A stretch of 10,642 nt of DNA from Smithella sp. UBA2180 (GCA_002327415.1 DCVU01000049.1:1-10642); one strand, 5' to 3'. Numbered from the stretch's first letter, positions 1-6,232 are shown. Translations and numbers: made by a program. The notes: generated by a model not told the origin, from the sequence alone.

Positions 1-207
1 GCGGCCAAGACGATAAAGCGTCATTGGTCAGGCGTGTTGCGCTGGTACAAAAGCAGGATCAATAACGGGATACTGGAAGGCCTCAACAGCCTCGTTCAGG
101 CAGCCAAGGCAAAGGCTAGAGGCTACAGAACCTTTAAGAACCTTAAAACCATGATCTATATGCTTACAGGAAAACTGGACTACAGTAAGGTTGGGCTACC
201 CACTTAA
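1..207 (+). CDS. ISL3-family transposase, C-terminal fragment (5' end outside window)
   Basis: An open frame enters from the left edge in frame 1 and ends at TAA 205-207, giving 68 visible residues. The readable core, WYKSRINNGILEGLNSLVQ followed by AAKAKARGYRTFKNLKTMIY, is the highly recognisable C-terminal end of ISL3-type DDE transposases, which cut and paste the element. The stop lies 14 bp inside the presumed right end of the element, as expected for these compact one-gene IS. The catalytic residues lie upstream, outside the window, except possibly the late Glu in ILEGLNS, so intactness cannot be judged. Identification is from memory of the family's C-terminal motif. Confidence 0.88.
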   Translation, partial: AAKTIKRHWSGVLRWYKSRINNGILEGLNSLVQAAKAKARGYRTFKNLKTMIYMLTGKLDYSKVGLPT

Positions 208-1630
208 GATGAGAAAGAGCCGTTTTATTCTCTTTGCCGCAGGTCCAATAACATACATGAGAAATCAATGTACGATCAAGGCATTTACCAGTCGAGGGGA
301 CGACAGCGATGTCGCGGATGCCCTTTCCAAAAACTCCATTGAGAGGACCGCCGATCAAATCGCCGAGGATTAATTTCCGGTAAGGAAAATACATGTTGGT
401 CCAGCGAGTGCACGAAAATGGCGCGCCATGGTGAGGAATAAACACATTGCGAATAAAACTCTCGCTTCCCAAATAAAATCGATACTGCTGAGGGTAGTAC
501 AGTTTGTCGCCATCATCTGGCGGACAACAGGGATACTCATATTGCGCCTTTTTGCGGACAAAATCCGCCTGATCATCTGCCATAAGCAGTTGAGCATGAG
601 CCAGAGGTGAGCCAAGCGTTATGAAATCGGTAATCAGCCAGGGAATGCCTACCTCAATAAACTCCTGCCAGAGACGGTGCTGGCATTGCTGAAACGTTTC
701 TATCTTGGCAGGTGTTACTTCTCCTTCCTCCAGTGCATTTGCCTCCTGCTCGAAGTTCTTCAACTCGGATTGTTTGCGGGGATAGACGTTATCGGGCTTT
801 CTCAAATCCACCCACAGATTGCGGATAATATCGTAGCCGATTACCGAACCGAGACTGTGCCCCACAATGACGATCCTCCTGTATTTGCCCGAGTTGTGCA
901 AAGTTCGCAAAAGATTGATGCCTTCAGAGCGAATCTTGTTTCTGGCTTCAATGTTGTCAGGGCTTGGCGTCAGATAGCGCGCGGCATCCGCCACGTAACC
1001 CAGCAGGATATGCGACCCAACCCACTGGATGATATTAATCACCAGACCGCTGGCAAACAGCCACTTTTGCTGCCATATTCCATTAATAAAAGAAGGTGCA
1101 CCGGTGCCGGCGGAAATAAATCCCCAAACCCAAAATCCCATGGCAATTATCGCCAGGACCCAACTCACAAAATAAACCGGTTTCAGGGCTGACGGTATCA
1201 TTTTCGGGCGTCGCAGCATCAATCCCACCAACCAGCTTGTCACCTGTGCATACCTCGAACCCTGCATGTGATGAGCCCAGTAATACTCATAGAAATCAGT
1301 CAAGGGCTCATATGCCTGACGGTTTGAAGGCATTTGCAGGCAGCGCATTTCAAACAGTTCGTTCATAGCGTCCGGCTTATTGCGGTATTTAATGTGCCCT
1401 TTATGATCGTTAACCAGCACCGCATCAACAAAACAGCGCAAAGTGTCCATGGGGCGCTGCTCCCCGATGCCATGAATTACCACCACTGCTTGTCGGTCAC
1501 GTCTTCCCGGATCTGTAATCGCCTGCGCCGGACCTCCGGCATTAATGTGCTTAGGAAGTGCGTCTCCAGCTTTATCGTCTTTGTGAGCTGGCAACTGTTC
1601 CTGTTGTGTATCGTTATTTATGTTATCCAT
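164..1630 (-). CDS. Membrane-associated alpha/beta hydrolase, C-terminus replaced by IS insertion
   Basis: A 488-residue serine-hydrolase-like protein. HGIGEQ at 53-58 is the oxyanion-side HG motif after strand 3, and GHSLGS (257-262) is the nucleophile elbow with Ser259. DFITLGSPLAHAQ (335-347) is the typical strand after the elbow, and His458 in ISHVCYW is a plausible catalytic His. Two hydrophobic segments, about 152-174 and 189-212, sit between the oxyanion motif and the elbow, suggesting membrane anchoring. The substrate is unknown; lipase- or thioesterase-like activity is only a family-level guess. The start is supported by AGGAGA on the minus strand (1642-1647) about 11 nt upstream. 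Residues 470-488 and the stop codon derive from the IS at 1-221. The catalytic core including His458 remains, so it may still be functional or may be a decaying gene. Confidence 0.75.
   Translation of the reverse strand: MDNINNDTQQEQLPAHKDDKAGDALPKHINAGGPAQAITDPGRRDRQAVVVIHGIGEQRPMDTLRCFVDAVLVNDHKGHIKYRNKPDAMNELFEMRCLQMPSNRQAYEPLTDFYEYYWAHHMQGSRYAQVTSWLVGLMLRRPKMIPSALKPVYFVSWVLAIIAMGFWVWGFISAGTGAPSFINGIWQQKWLFASGLVINIIQWVGSHILLGYVADAARYLTPSPDNIEARNKIRSEGINLLRTLHNSGKYRRIVIVGHSLGSVIGYDIIRNLWVDLRKPDNVYPRKQSELKNFEQEANALEEGEVTPAKIETFQQCQHRLWQEFIEVGIPWLITDFITLGSPLAHAQLLMADDQADFVRKKAQYEYPCCPPDDGDKLYYPQQYRFYLGSESFIRNVFIPHHGAPFSCTRWTNMYFPYRKLILGDLIGGPLNGVFGKGIRDIAVVPSTGKCLDRTLISHVCYWTCGKENKTALSHLKWVAQPYCSPVFL
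199..221 (+). repeat. Right terminal inverted repeat of the IS (predicted)
   Basis: The 23 bp begin with CCCACTTAAGATGAG and end in AAAGAGCC. ISL3 terminal repeats are usually about 15-39 bp and begin GGCTCTT on the outside. Only one end is visible, so the inner limit is a guess; the outer limit at 221 is well supported by the change from IS to hydrolase sequence. Confidence 0.6.
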
Positions 1631-1914
1631 TCTTTTCCGTATCTCCTGTTAAATGAGATCAGCTCGAACTTTAACAATTAATACACATAACCTTCTACAT
1701 ACCAAACTTCCAAAAGTTGTTCGTTGAATGCGGTATTCTGTACGATAATATTACGCGAAAATCAAACAAATTATTATTAAAGTTTTACTTAAGACTTGTT
1801 TACTATCGCAATAATTTGACTGAAAGTTATAAGCATGCAGACGATGATCACCGGCATCGAATTATTTGCACTTTTTGTTTGAGGAATAATTATCTTTGTT
1901 CAGGAAAACATAGT
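1631..1914. other. AT-rich intergenic region between two minus-strand genes
   Basis: This holds the hydrolase's ribosome binding site at its left end and the 3' untranslated side of the C_GCAxxG_C_C gene at its right end. I see short AT-rich inverted repeats (CAAATTATT 1767-1775 with AATAATTTG 1810-1818, and AATTATT 1860-1866 with AATAATT 1885-1891). None has the GC-rich stem of a confident terminator. No convincing coding frame was found; the plus-strand open frame through here has no family resemblance and overlaps the next gene antisense. Confidence 0.5.
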
Positions 1915-2379
1915 TTATTTTGGGGGAATATTTTCTGCTGCAAAACATATTTTTTCAAGTATTTCTACCACACTTTTAACGCACGGTTTACATACTTTAT
2001 TAAGATAATCGCTTTCTTTGAATTTCTTCTGCCCTTCCTCTGTTGTCAACTCACAGCCATTTAACAATTGGCGGCAGATATAAGTATCGTGCCTTTGGGC
2101 AAACTGGTTCATAAGTTCTCTTATTTTTACATAGGTATTATCGGTTACTTTTCGGTCTTCATTTTCGCCTCTGCCGTATTTAGCGCCGATTACCAATATC
2201 CCGCCACTCACCGCGCCGCAGACTTCCTCTTTTCTTCCCATGCCCGCGCCGAACCCGCAAGCTATCTTCAGAGCTTTATTTTTATCCAAATTAAGATCGT
2301 CACAAAAAGAGAAAAGAACCGACTGCGCGCAGTTATAACCGCTGATAAATTTAGCAATAGCTTGTTCAGCTTTGTCCAT
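1915..2379 (-). CDS. C_GCAxxG_C_C family redox protein
   Basis: A 154-residue cytoplasmic protein of the cysteine-rich C_GCAxxG_C_C family, thought to be redox active though its biochemical role is not established. Landmarks are GYNCAQSVL with Cys17; ACGFGAGMG with Cys41; EVCGAVSGG with Cys54; ICRQLLNGC with Cys102 and Cys109; and VCKPCVKSV with Cys130 and Cys133. Cys26 and Cys145 are additional. The spacing follows the family signature, and the GFGAGMGR...CGAVSGGIL segment is diagnostic. Length is normal for the family and there is no signal peptide. The start is fixed by a strong minus-strand GAGGAGGGG (2382-2390), with the AGGAGG core 4 nt from ATG. A perfect 11-bp inverted repeat lies just upstream of that site. 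It is divergent from the neighbouring FrnE-like selenoprotein gene, which also concerns thiol/selenol redox chemistry, so a shared physiological role is possible but unproven. Confidence 0.85.
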   Translation of the reverse strand: MDKAEQAIAKFISGYNCAQSVLFSFCDDLNLDKNKALKIACGFGAGMGRKEEVCGAVSGGILVIGAKYGRGENEDRKVTDNTYVKIRELMNQFAQRHDTYICRQLLNGCELTTEEGQKKFKESDYLNKVCKPCVKSVVEILEKICFAAENIPPK

Positions 2380-2394
2380 AACCCCTCCTCACCA

Positions 2395-2460
2395 TTTCTA
2401 AATCAAAGCGCTATTTTTGTTGGCGTCGTTGTCGGCTCAATATCATCTCTGATTTAGAAA
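2395..2460. promoter_or_regulatory. 11-bp inverted repeat in the leader/promoter of the C_GCAxxG_C_C gene
   Basis: TTTCTAAATCA (2395-2405) and TGATTTAGAAA (2450-2460) are perfect inverted copies separated by 44 bp. On the minus strand the inner arm ends directly before the GGTGAGGAGGGG ribosome binding region. It could be a pair of operator half-sites, a 5'-UTR hairpin, or the ends of a tiny relic element; the sequence does not decide which. A perfect 11-mer at this place is unlikely by chance in 66 bp, though the arms are AT-rich. Confidence 0.4.
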
Positions 2461-2539
2461 CGGTATTATTTCACCTTAGATTTATTGGAAATATTTTTAC
2501 GTTTTTCGACAAAATATTTCAATCCTTCTTTTCGCCTCT

Positions 2540-2564
2540 GTCATTTCGGCGAAGGCCGGAATTC
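2540..2564 (+). repeat. Dispersed extragenic hairpin repeat, copy 1
   Basis: GTCATTTCGGCGAAGGCCGG is a near-perfect small hairpin (TTCGGC, loop GAAG, GCCGGAA) of the type 'GTCATTCCGGCGAAGGCCGGAATCC' scattered between genes in many proteobacterial genomes. A second, inverted and interrupted copy lies at 8349-8361 plus 8496-8505, sharing the 13-mer CGAAGGCCGGAAT with this one. Presence of two copies in the window is seen directly; genome-wide dispersal is inferred. Confidence 0.6.
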
Positions 2565-2577
2565 AAAAATTCCGCTT

Positions 2578-2614
2578 GTCATCGCGGGGAGCCCTTGGGC
2601 GACGTGGCAATCTT
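2578..2614 (+). repeat. Dispersed extragenic repeat of the 'GTCATxGCGxGGAGC' type
   Basis: GTCATCGCGGGGAGCCC followed by GGGCGACGTGGCAATCTT matches from memory a widespread intergenic repeat whose general form is GTCATTGCGAGGAGC...GCGACG.GGCAATCT. It abuts copy 1 of the other repeat with 13 bp between them, making a mosaic of two repeat types. Only one copy lies in the window. Confidence 0.5.
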
Positions 2615-2699
2615 AATATTCTTCTCATAAAAATAATTTGCGGTGAATACTAATCGGGAGTATATTTAATCAAGTTTTCGACAATAGAGGGAAACAATA

Positions 2700-3293
2700 A
2701 TGATCAACTTTAAAATATTTTCCGACTATATCTGACCATTCTGTTATATCGGCAAGGGCATTGTCGACCGGCTGAAAAAAGAATACGCCATTGATGATCA
2801 GTGGGTGAGTTACGAACTTCATCCGGAAACGCCATCCGAGGGAATGTTGCTCTCCGAAAGATTCAAGGGTTATGATCTCTCTTCATTTTACAACCAACTG
2901 CGCACACGAGACAAGGAAGTCGGCGTTGTCTTCGGCACGCACACACTACTTTCCAATTCCAGATTAGCGCTAATGGCCTCTGAATTTGCCCGCGATCAGG
3001 GCCGACATGATTTGTTTCATGAGAATATGTTTCATGCCTATTTTACGGAAGGACTGGATATCGGCAAACCGGATGTTATCGCCAACATTGCTGTAAAAAG
3101 CGGTCTTGATAAAAAGGAAACTCTCAGTGCTGTTCGCGATGGCCGTTATGCATCACGCTTGAACGAAGCCAGAAAAGAAGGGCAATTGATCGGCTTAACA
3201 GGTGTGCCCCTGTTCATCATAAATAACAAACATCAAATCACCGGAGCTCAGCCGATAGAAACATTCCGTAATCTTCTCGATAAGATTAAATGA
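2700..3293 (+). CDS. FrnE/DsbA-like oxidoreductase, probable selenoprotein (in-frame TGA = Sec12)
   Basis: Read through TGA 2733-2735, this frame gives 197 residues beginning MINFKIFSDYI-U-PFCYIGKG. In FrnE/DsbA-like thioredoxin-fold proteins this position carries the CPxC redox motif (typically D-x-I-C-P-W-C-Y-I-G), so the TGA falls exactly on the N-terminal catalytic Cys, making UPFC. Downstream, the alpha-helical insert (about residues 62-150) and the cis-Pro segment LTGVPLFIINNKHQITGAQP (about 163-182) complete a normal family member. ATG 2700 has AGAGGG (2686-2691) 8 nt upstream. A SECIS-like hairpin begins 13 nt after the TGA. A call starting at GTG 2805 would drop the whole active site and cut the first strand of the fold. 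The likely role is cytoplasmic thiol/disulfide or selenol redox chemistry; the partner is unknown. The alternative is a nonsense mutation, which I consider unlikely. Confidence 0.87.
2749..2767 (+). promoter_or_regulatory. Bacterial SECIS element for the FrnE-like selenoprotein
   Basis: TCGGCAA (2749-2755) pairs with TTGTCGA (2761-2767), one pair being G-U, around the loop GGGCA (2756-2760). The apical loop starts 21 nt after the TGA and begins with G, matching the known bacterial rule of a small loop with a G in its first two positions roughly 16-37 nt from the UGA. This hairpin would bind SelB to deliver Sec-tRNA. Folding was done by eye. Confidence 0.7.
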
Positions 3294-3333
3294 AAGACTG
3301 CAATCCTTCTTTTTCAGCAGGACAATTTGTCAA

Positions 3334-3370
3334 GATAAAGCTTTGAGCCTTTATCCCTTACTTCTTTTTT
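3334..3370 (+). terminator. Weak candidate terminator after the FrnE-like gene
   Basis: GATAAAG (3334-3340) and CTTTATC (3349-3355) form a 7-bp stem with an 8-nt loop, followed 9 nt later by a run of six T (3365-3370). It lies 41 bp past the stop. The stem is AT-rich and the T run is not directly adjacent, so this is only suggestive. Confidence 0.3.
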
Positions 3371-3434
3371 ATTGCATTGTTTTTTAGAAGATGTATTATT
3401 TTCCACTAATAATAAAAAAGTGTTTAATGACATC

Positions 3435-3460
3435 CCTTGTATGTTATTATGCATACAAGG
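3435..3460. promoter_or_regulatory. 9-bp inverted repeat upstream of the methyltransferase (possible operator)
   Basis: CCTTGTATG (3435-3443) and CATACAAGG (3452-3460) are perfect inverted copies with an 8-bp spacer, ending 83 bp before the methyltransferase start. No T run follows, so it is not a rho-independent terminator. Restriction-modification operons are often controlled by dimeric regulators at such sites. No controller gene is present in the window, so the binding protein, if any, is unknown. Confidence 0.4.
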
Positions 3461-3493
3461 ATAACTTACAAAACAACAGGTTGCTATCAACTA

Positions 3494-3533
3494 TATAATA
3501 ATTACTTTCAAAGCAATCAACAAATATTATAAT
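3494..3533 (+). promoter_or_regulatory. Candidate -10 boxes for the restriction-modification operon
   Basis: Two perfect TATAAT hexamers occur at 3494-3499 and 3528-3533, in a very AT-rich stretch. Neither has a good -35 box at 17 bp (CTTTCA 3505-3510 is the best for the second). The second would start transcription a few bases before the ATG at 3544, and no Shine-Dalgarno sequence precedes that ATG. A leaderless methyltransferase transcript is thus possible. Confidence 0.3.
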
Positions 3534-3543
3534 ATTAAATAAA

Positions 3544-4761
3544 ATGAAAAAATATAAAAAGATAGAATCAGCTATTCATTATATTCGTGAGGATGAACAG
3601 ACTTATGGATTGCGTACGGATGGTGAATTACCAAAGCATAAACCAGCCTTTAAACTTATCGACCTTTTTTGTGGTGCAGGGGGTATGACACTTGGTTTTA
3701 CAGAAAATTTTGGACATCATTTTAAACCAATATGGGCAAATGATTTTAACAAGTACTGTGTTGAAACATACAATACTAATTTCGGTAACCATTGTATCTT
3801 CGGCGATATCGTAGATATTCTTGCAAATCCAAATACGGAAATACCCAAAGCGGATATTGTAATTGGTGGTCCACCATGTCAAGGATTCAGTTTGCTTAAT
3901 CGAAATCGAGAAGACGATCCCCGTAGGCAGCTTTGGCGCCCATATCTCGACGTTGTTGAAAGATGTGACGCAAGAATATTCATTATCGAAAACGTTCCTC
4001 AATTATTAGGAACATTTGAACATGGCGAGATTGTGGGCATGGCCGAGAAATTAGGGTTCCGCGTGGTTTCGGATAAGCTTAACGCAGCCAACTACGGTGT
4101 TCCGCAAACCAGAACAAGGGCAATTATTATAGGCTCTAAAATTGGTGATCCAAATATCCTTTTCCCGCCAAGGAAAACACATTTCAACCCAAATGGAAAT
4201 GGTTACAAACAAAACACATTGGATTTAAAAGCTGATGGTAATTTTTTATCGTCACCCCTAAAGTGGCAAACTGTGCGTGATGCGATTTCAGATTTGCCGC
4301 AGCCTACTAATACTGACTTAAGAGAAATACCGCCGCCTCTTGATCTTCATTTTGGCCGTAATCCCACAGAAACGAGTTTAAAAAGATACAGGGCTATACC
4401 TAAGGAAGGAATGAATCGCTTTGACTTACAAAAACGTGCTCCTGAGATAACACCAAAGTGTTGGATTAGAAAAAAAACCGGTGGCACGGACCTATTTGGT
4501 CGTCTTTGGTGGGATAAGCCTGCCGTGACAATACGAACCGAGTTTTTTAAGCCGGAAAAAGGAAGATATTTACATCCGATACAAGATCGCCCAATAACAC
4601 ACAGAGAGGCCGCACGCTTTCAAACCTTTCCTGATTCGTTTGTTTTTAAAGGAACAAAAGTAGAAATCGCTAAACAAATTGGAAATGCAGTGCCCCCGCT
4701 ATTGGCGGCGCGTATAGCTGACATTGCTTATGTTTTATTAACCAAGGGAACAAAGGTTTAA
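3544..4761 (+). CDS. C5 cytosine DNA methyltransferase (type II modification enzyme)
   Basis: A 405-residue enzyme that transfers a methyl group from S-adenosylmethionine to carbon 5 of cytosine in a specific DNA site. Motifs appear in canonical order: I, DLFCGAGGMTLGF (40-52); IV, GGPPCQGFS (108-116) with catalytic Cys112; VI, IENVPQL (148-154); VIII, QTRTRA (188-193); IX, around ITHREAARFQTFPDSF (351-366); X, QIGNAVPP (378-385). The target-recognition region lies between VIII and IX, about 200-345; the recognised sequence cannot be read from it. All catalytic motifs look intact and the length is normal. The N-terminal extension before motif I is only about 37 residues, shorter than the DNA-binding extensions of self-regulating enzymes such as M.EcoRII. 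No Shine-Dalgarno is seen before ATG 3544. The Vsr gene follows 3 bp after the stop. AT-richness relative to the GGDEF and AOR genes suggests acquisition by transfer. Confidence 0.95.
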   Translation: MKKYKKIESAIHYIREDEQTYGLRTDGELPKHKPAFKLIDLFCGAGGMTLGFTENFGHHFKPIWANDFNKYCVETYNTNFGNHCIFGDIVDILANPNTEIPKADIVIGGPPCQGFSLLNRNREDDPRRQLWRPYLDVVERCDARIFIIENVPQLLGTFEHGEIVGMAEKLGFRVVSDKLNAANYGVPQTRTRAIIIGSKIGDPNILFPPRKTHFNPNGNGYKQNTLDLKADGNFLSSPLKWQTVRDAISDLPQPTNTDLREIPPPLDLHFGRNPTETSLKRYRAIPKEGMNRFDLQKRAPEITPKCWIRKKTGGTDLFGRLWWDKPAVTIRTEFFKPEKGRYLHPIQDRPITHREAARFQTFPDSFVFKGTKVEIAKQIGNAVPPLLAARIADIAYVLLTKGTKV

Positions 4762-4764
4762 TGT

Positions 4765-5172
4765 GTGGATGTTTTCAGTGAGGAAAAACGTAGCTGGATA
4801 ATGTCTCGTGTCAAAAACAAAAACACGAAACCTGAAATTATCGTTCGTTCAATCGTTCACCGCCTTGGTTATCGCTTTCGTAAAAACAATTTAAATTTAC
4901 AGGGCCGACCGGATATTGTATTAACTCGACATCGCAAGGTGATATTTGTACATGGCTGTTTCTGGCATGGCCATAGACAATGCAAGAGAGCGACGCGGCC
5001 GACAACAAACAAGACGTTTTGGGCCAAAAAACTTGATGCAAACATTGTACGTGACAAGCATAATAATAAAGTACTCAAATCCTTAGGATGGAAAACTTTA
5101 ACAATCTGGGAGTGTCAAATAAAGAATCAAGATAAATTATTATCAAGACTCGAAAGCTTTCTAAAAACATAA
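4765..5172 (+). CDS. vsr: Very short patch repair endonuclease (Vsr)
   Basis: A 135-residue Vsr endonuclease, which nicks 5' of the T in T:G mismatches made when 5-methylcytosine deaminates, protecting methylated sites from C-to-T mutation. Family features are all visible: MSRVKNKNTKPE (13-24), GRPDIVL with Asp50 (equivalent of the catalytic Asp), VHGCFWHGH (62-70) with the metal and catalytic His residues, FWAKKLDANIVRD (85-97), and LGWKTLTIWEC (107-117). Length matches the family. The start is GTG 4765, 3 bp after the methyltransferase stop, and the protein begins at the usual distance from the first motif. A weak AAAGG (4752-4756) precedes it. Pairing with a C5 methyltransferase is the classic arrangement (dcm-vsr and many type II systems), so the two were almost certainly co-inherited and co-transcribed. 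Confidence 0.95.
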   Translation: MDVFSEEKRSWIMSRVKNKNTKPEIIVRSIVHRLGYRFRKNNLNLQGRPDIVLTRHRKVIFVHGCFWHGHRQCKRATRPTTNKTFWAKKLDANIVRDKHNNKVLKSLGWKTLTIWECQIKNQDKLLSRLESFLKT

Positions 5173-5186
5173 GGGGAATATTTCTA

Positions 5187-6116
5187 ATGAAGAAAAGAGA
5201 ACTGGATTCGGAAGCTATCAGAAAAAAAGTGAAGAGTTTAATAGACAATTTTGAGGAAGAACTAAAAGGAAAAGACCTTCGACAAAAAGTTCTTTCATTG
5301 GTTCCCGTATTTAATCATTTACGTGAACTTGGTAAGTCTTTATTAAGTAAGGAAGACGTGTCAAGTGCACGCGATCGAATTATCTTTTATTTTAAAAAAT
5401 ATCCTTCTTTTGTGATCAATGGAGATGAGTTGCTCGTTGTTTCAGGGATTCAGGAATATGCAAGACGAGTAAGGGAGTTGCGCGTTCAGTTTGGTTGGTC
5501 AATCATAAGCGGCGTTACGGCAAAAGAAATGGCAGCAGAAAGCGAATTGCCTATTGAGAACATCGATGTCAACAAAATGAAACCAAACGACTATATTTTG
5601 TTGTCTGCAACGCAGGATCGTGATGCCGCACATCGTTGGAACATTGCTAATGAAATTAGGAAAAGAAAAGATTCCGTAAGGGCTAAAATTCTAGAATATT
5701 TCAAGCAAAACATCGGTAATTCTGTAACTGGCGAAGAATTACGATATGTTGCAAATAATAAAACGGAATGGGCACGACGCGTTCGTGAATTGAGAACGGA
5801 ATTCGGATGGCCGATTGAAACAAAAAACACGGGCAGGCCTGATCTACATGTCGGTGCTTACGTACTTGAATCGCTCCGCCAAAGTCCAGAACACGATAGA
5901 AAAATATCTGACCCCGTGCGCGGTACAGTATTAAGAAGAGATAAATATCGATGTGTTCAGTGCGATTGGAGTCATGATAATTGGAATAGATCAGATCCTC
6001 GCCATCTTGAACTACACCATAAAAAGGAACATGTAAAAGGTGGAGAAAATACAGAAGAAAATTTAATTACTGTATGTACCGTTTGTCATGACGAAATCCA
6101 TAGGAAAAAGAAATAA
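5187..6116 (+). CDS. HNH endonuclease with duplicated N-terminal domain, probable type II restriction enzyme
   Basis: A 309-residue protein ending in an HNH nuclease domain: RRDKYRCVQC (Cys256, Cys259), LELHHKKEH (His277/His278), GGENTEENL (Asn292), and CTVCHDEIH (Cys297, Cys300, His301, His305). This is a zinc-stapled beta-beta-alpha-metal nuclease. Ahead of it are two copies of one domain, about 61-108 and 164-212. They share the pattern Y-F-K...G-[DE]-E-L...V...ARRVREL...FGW-[SP]-I, with one residue of length difference. They look like paired small helical/winged-helix DNA-recognition modules, though that fold is inferred. AAGGGG (5171-5176) lies 10 nt before ATG 5187, and the gene starts 14 bp after vsr. 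Its place behind a C5 methyltransferase and vsr makes it the likely cognate restriction endonuclease. A methylation-dependent or homing HNH enzyme is the alternative. AT-rich like its two partners. Confidence 0.8.
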   Translation: MKKRELDSEAIRKKVKSLIDNFEEELKGKDLRQKVLSLVPVFNHLRELGKSLLSKEDVSSARDRIIFYFKKYPSFVINGDELLVVSGIQEYARRVRELRVQFGWSIISGVTAKEMAAESELPIENIDVNKMKPNDYILLSATQDRDAAHRWNIANEIRKRKDSVRAKILEYFKQNIGNSVTGEELRYVANNKTEWARRVRELRTEFGWPIETKNTGRPDLHVGAYVLESLRQSPEHDRKISDPVRGTVLRRDKYRCVQCDWSHDNWNRSDPRHLELHHKKEHVKGGENTEENLITVCTVCHDEIHRKKK

Positions 6117-6232
6117 TAAAAGAGATACAAGCATGATAACGATTGCATTTTGGAATTATTAGGTGCTGACTCTATTTAATCATAGAAAAAACAACATTTT
6201 ATGATAAATAAAGACTACGGAGGGCAAGCGTT

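Larger units (their letters stand above)
1..221 (+). mobile_element. ISL3-type insertion sequence, right-hand end
   Basis: The segment holds the transposase 3' end and finishes at GAGAAAGAGCC (211-221). Read from outside, the tip is GGCTCTTTCTC, matching the GGCTCTT-type termini of ISL3 elements. The minus-strand hydrolase frame runs smoothly from native sequence into the IS at 221/222, so the element was inserted into that gene. ISL3 elements make 8-bp target duplications; the adjacent GTTTTATT (222-229) would be one copy, and its partner lies off the left edge and cannot be checked here. Confidence 0.82.
2461..2699. other. Intergenic region with dispersed repeats ahead of the FrnE-like selenoprotein gene
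   Basis: No coding frame with family resemblance is visible. The left part (2461-2530) is AT-rich, and the centre carries two dispersed-repeat units listed separately (2540-2564 and 2578-2614). The right part (2615-2699) leads into the selenoprotein gene and ends in the AGAGGG ribosome binding site at 2686-2691. I found no promoter with good -35 and -10 boxes at proper spacing. Confidence 0.5.

Noticed and set aside
677..1192. Plus-strand open frame of 171 codons opposite the hydrolase
   Set aside because: It is antisense to a well-supported hydrolase gene, shows no recognisable domain and has no ribosome binding site I could see. Likewise for the other short plus-strand frames between 191 and 1681.
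1717..2457. Two plus-strand frames (1717-2064 and 2068-2457)
   Set aside because: They run antisense through the C_GCAxxG_C_C gene, whose cysteine motifs and strong ribosome binding site make it the real gene.
2733..2735. TGA codons as pseudogene mutations or as a TGA=Trp genetic code
   Set aside because: Both TGAs sit at catalytic Cys positions with SECIS-like hairpins, and the window's other genes encode Trp with TGG and end in TAA, TAG or TGA. Recoding as Sec explains both cases best.
2805..3293. Starting the FrnE-like protein at GTG 2805
   Set aside because: This removes the entire redox active site and has no ribosome binding site; homology continues upstream through the TGA.
3364..3420. 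CTTTTTTATT (3364-3373) and AATAAAAAAG (3411-3420) as a hairpin or terminator
   Set aside because: The arms are pure A/T runs apart from their end bases, with a 37-bp spacer; chance is adequate in this AT-rich region.
3371..6151. ATTGCATT on both sides of the restriction module (3371-3378 and 6144-6151) as an attachment-site duplication
   Set aside because: An 8-mer in AT-rich DNA about 2.8 kb apart is expected by chance, and no integrase or tRNA gene is present.
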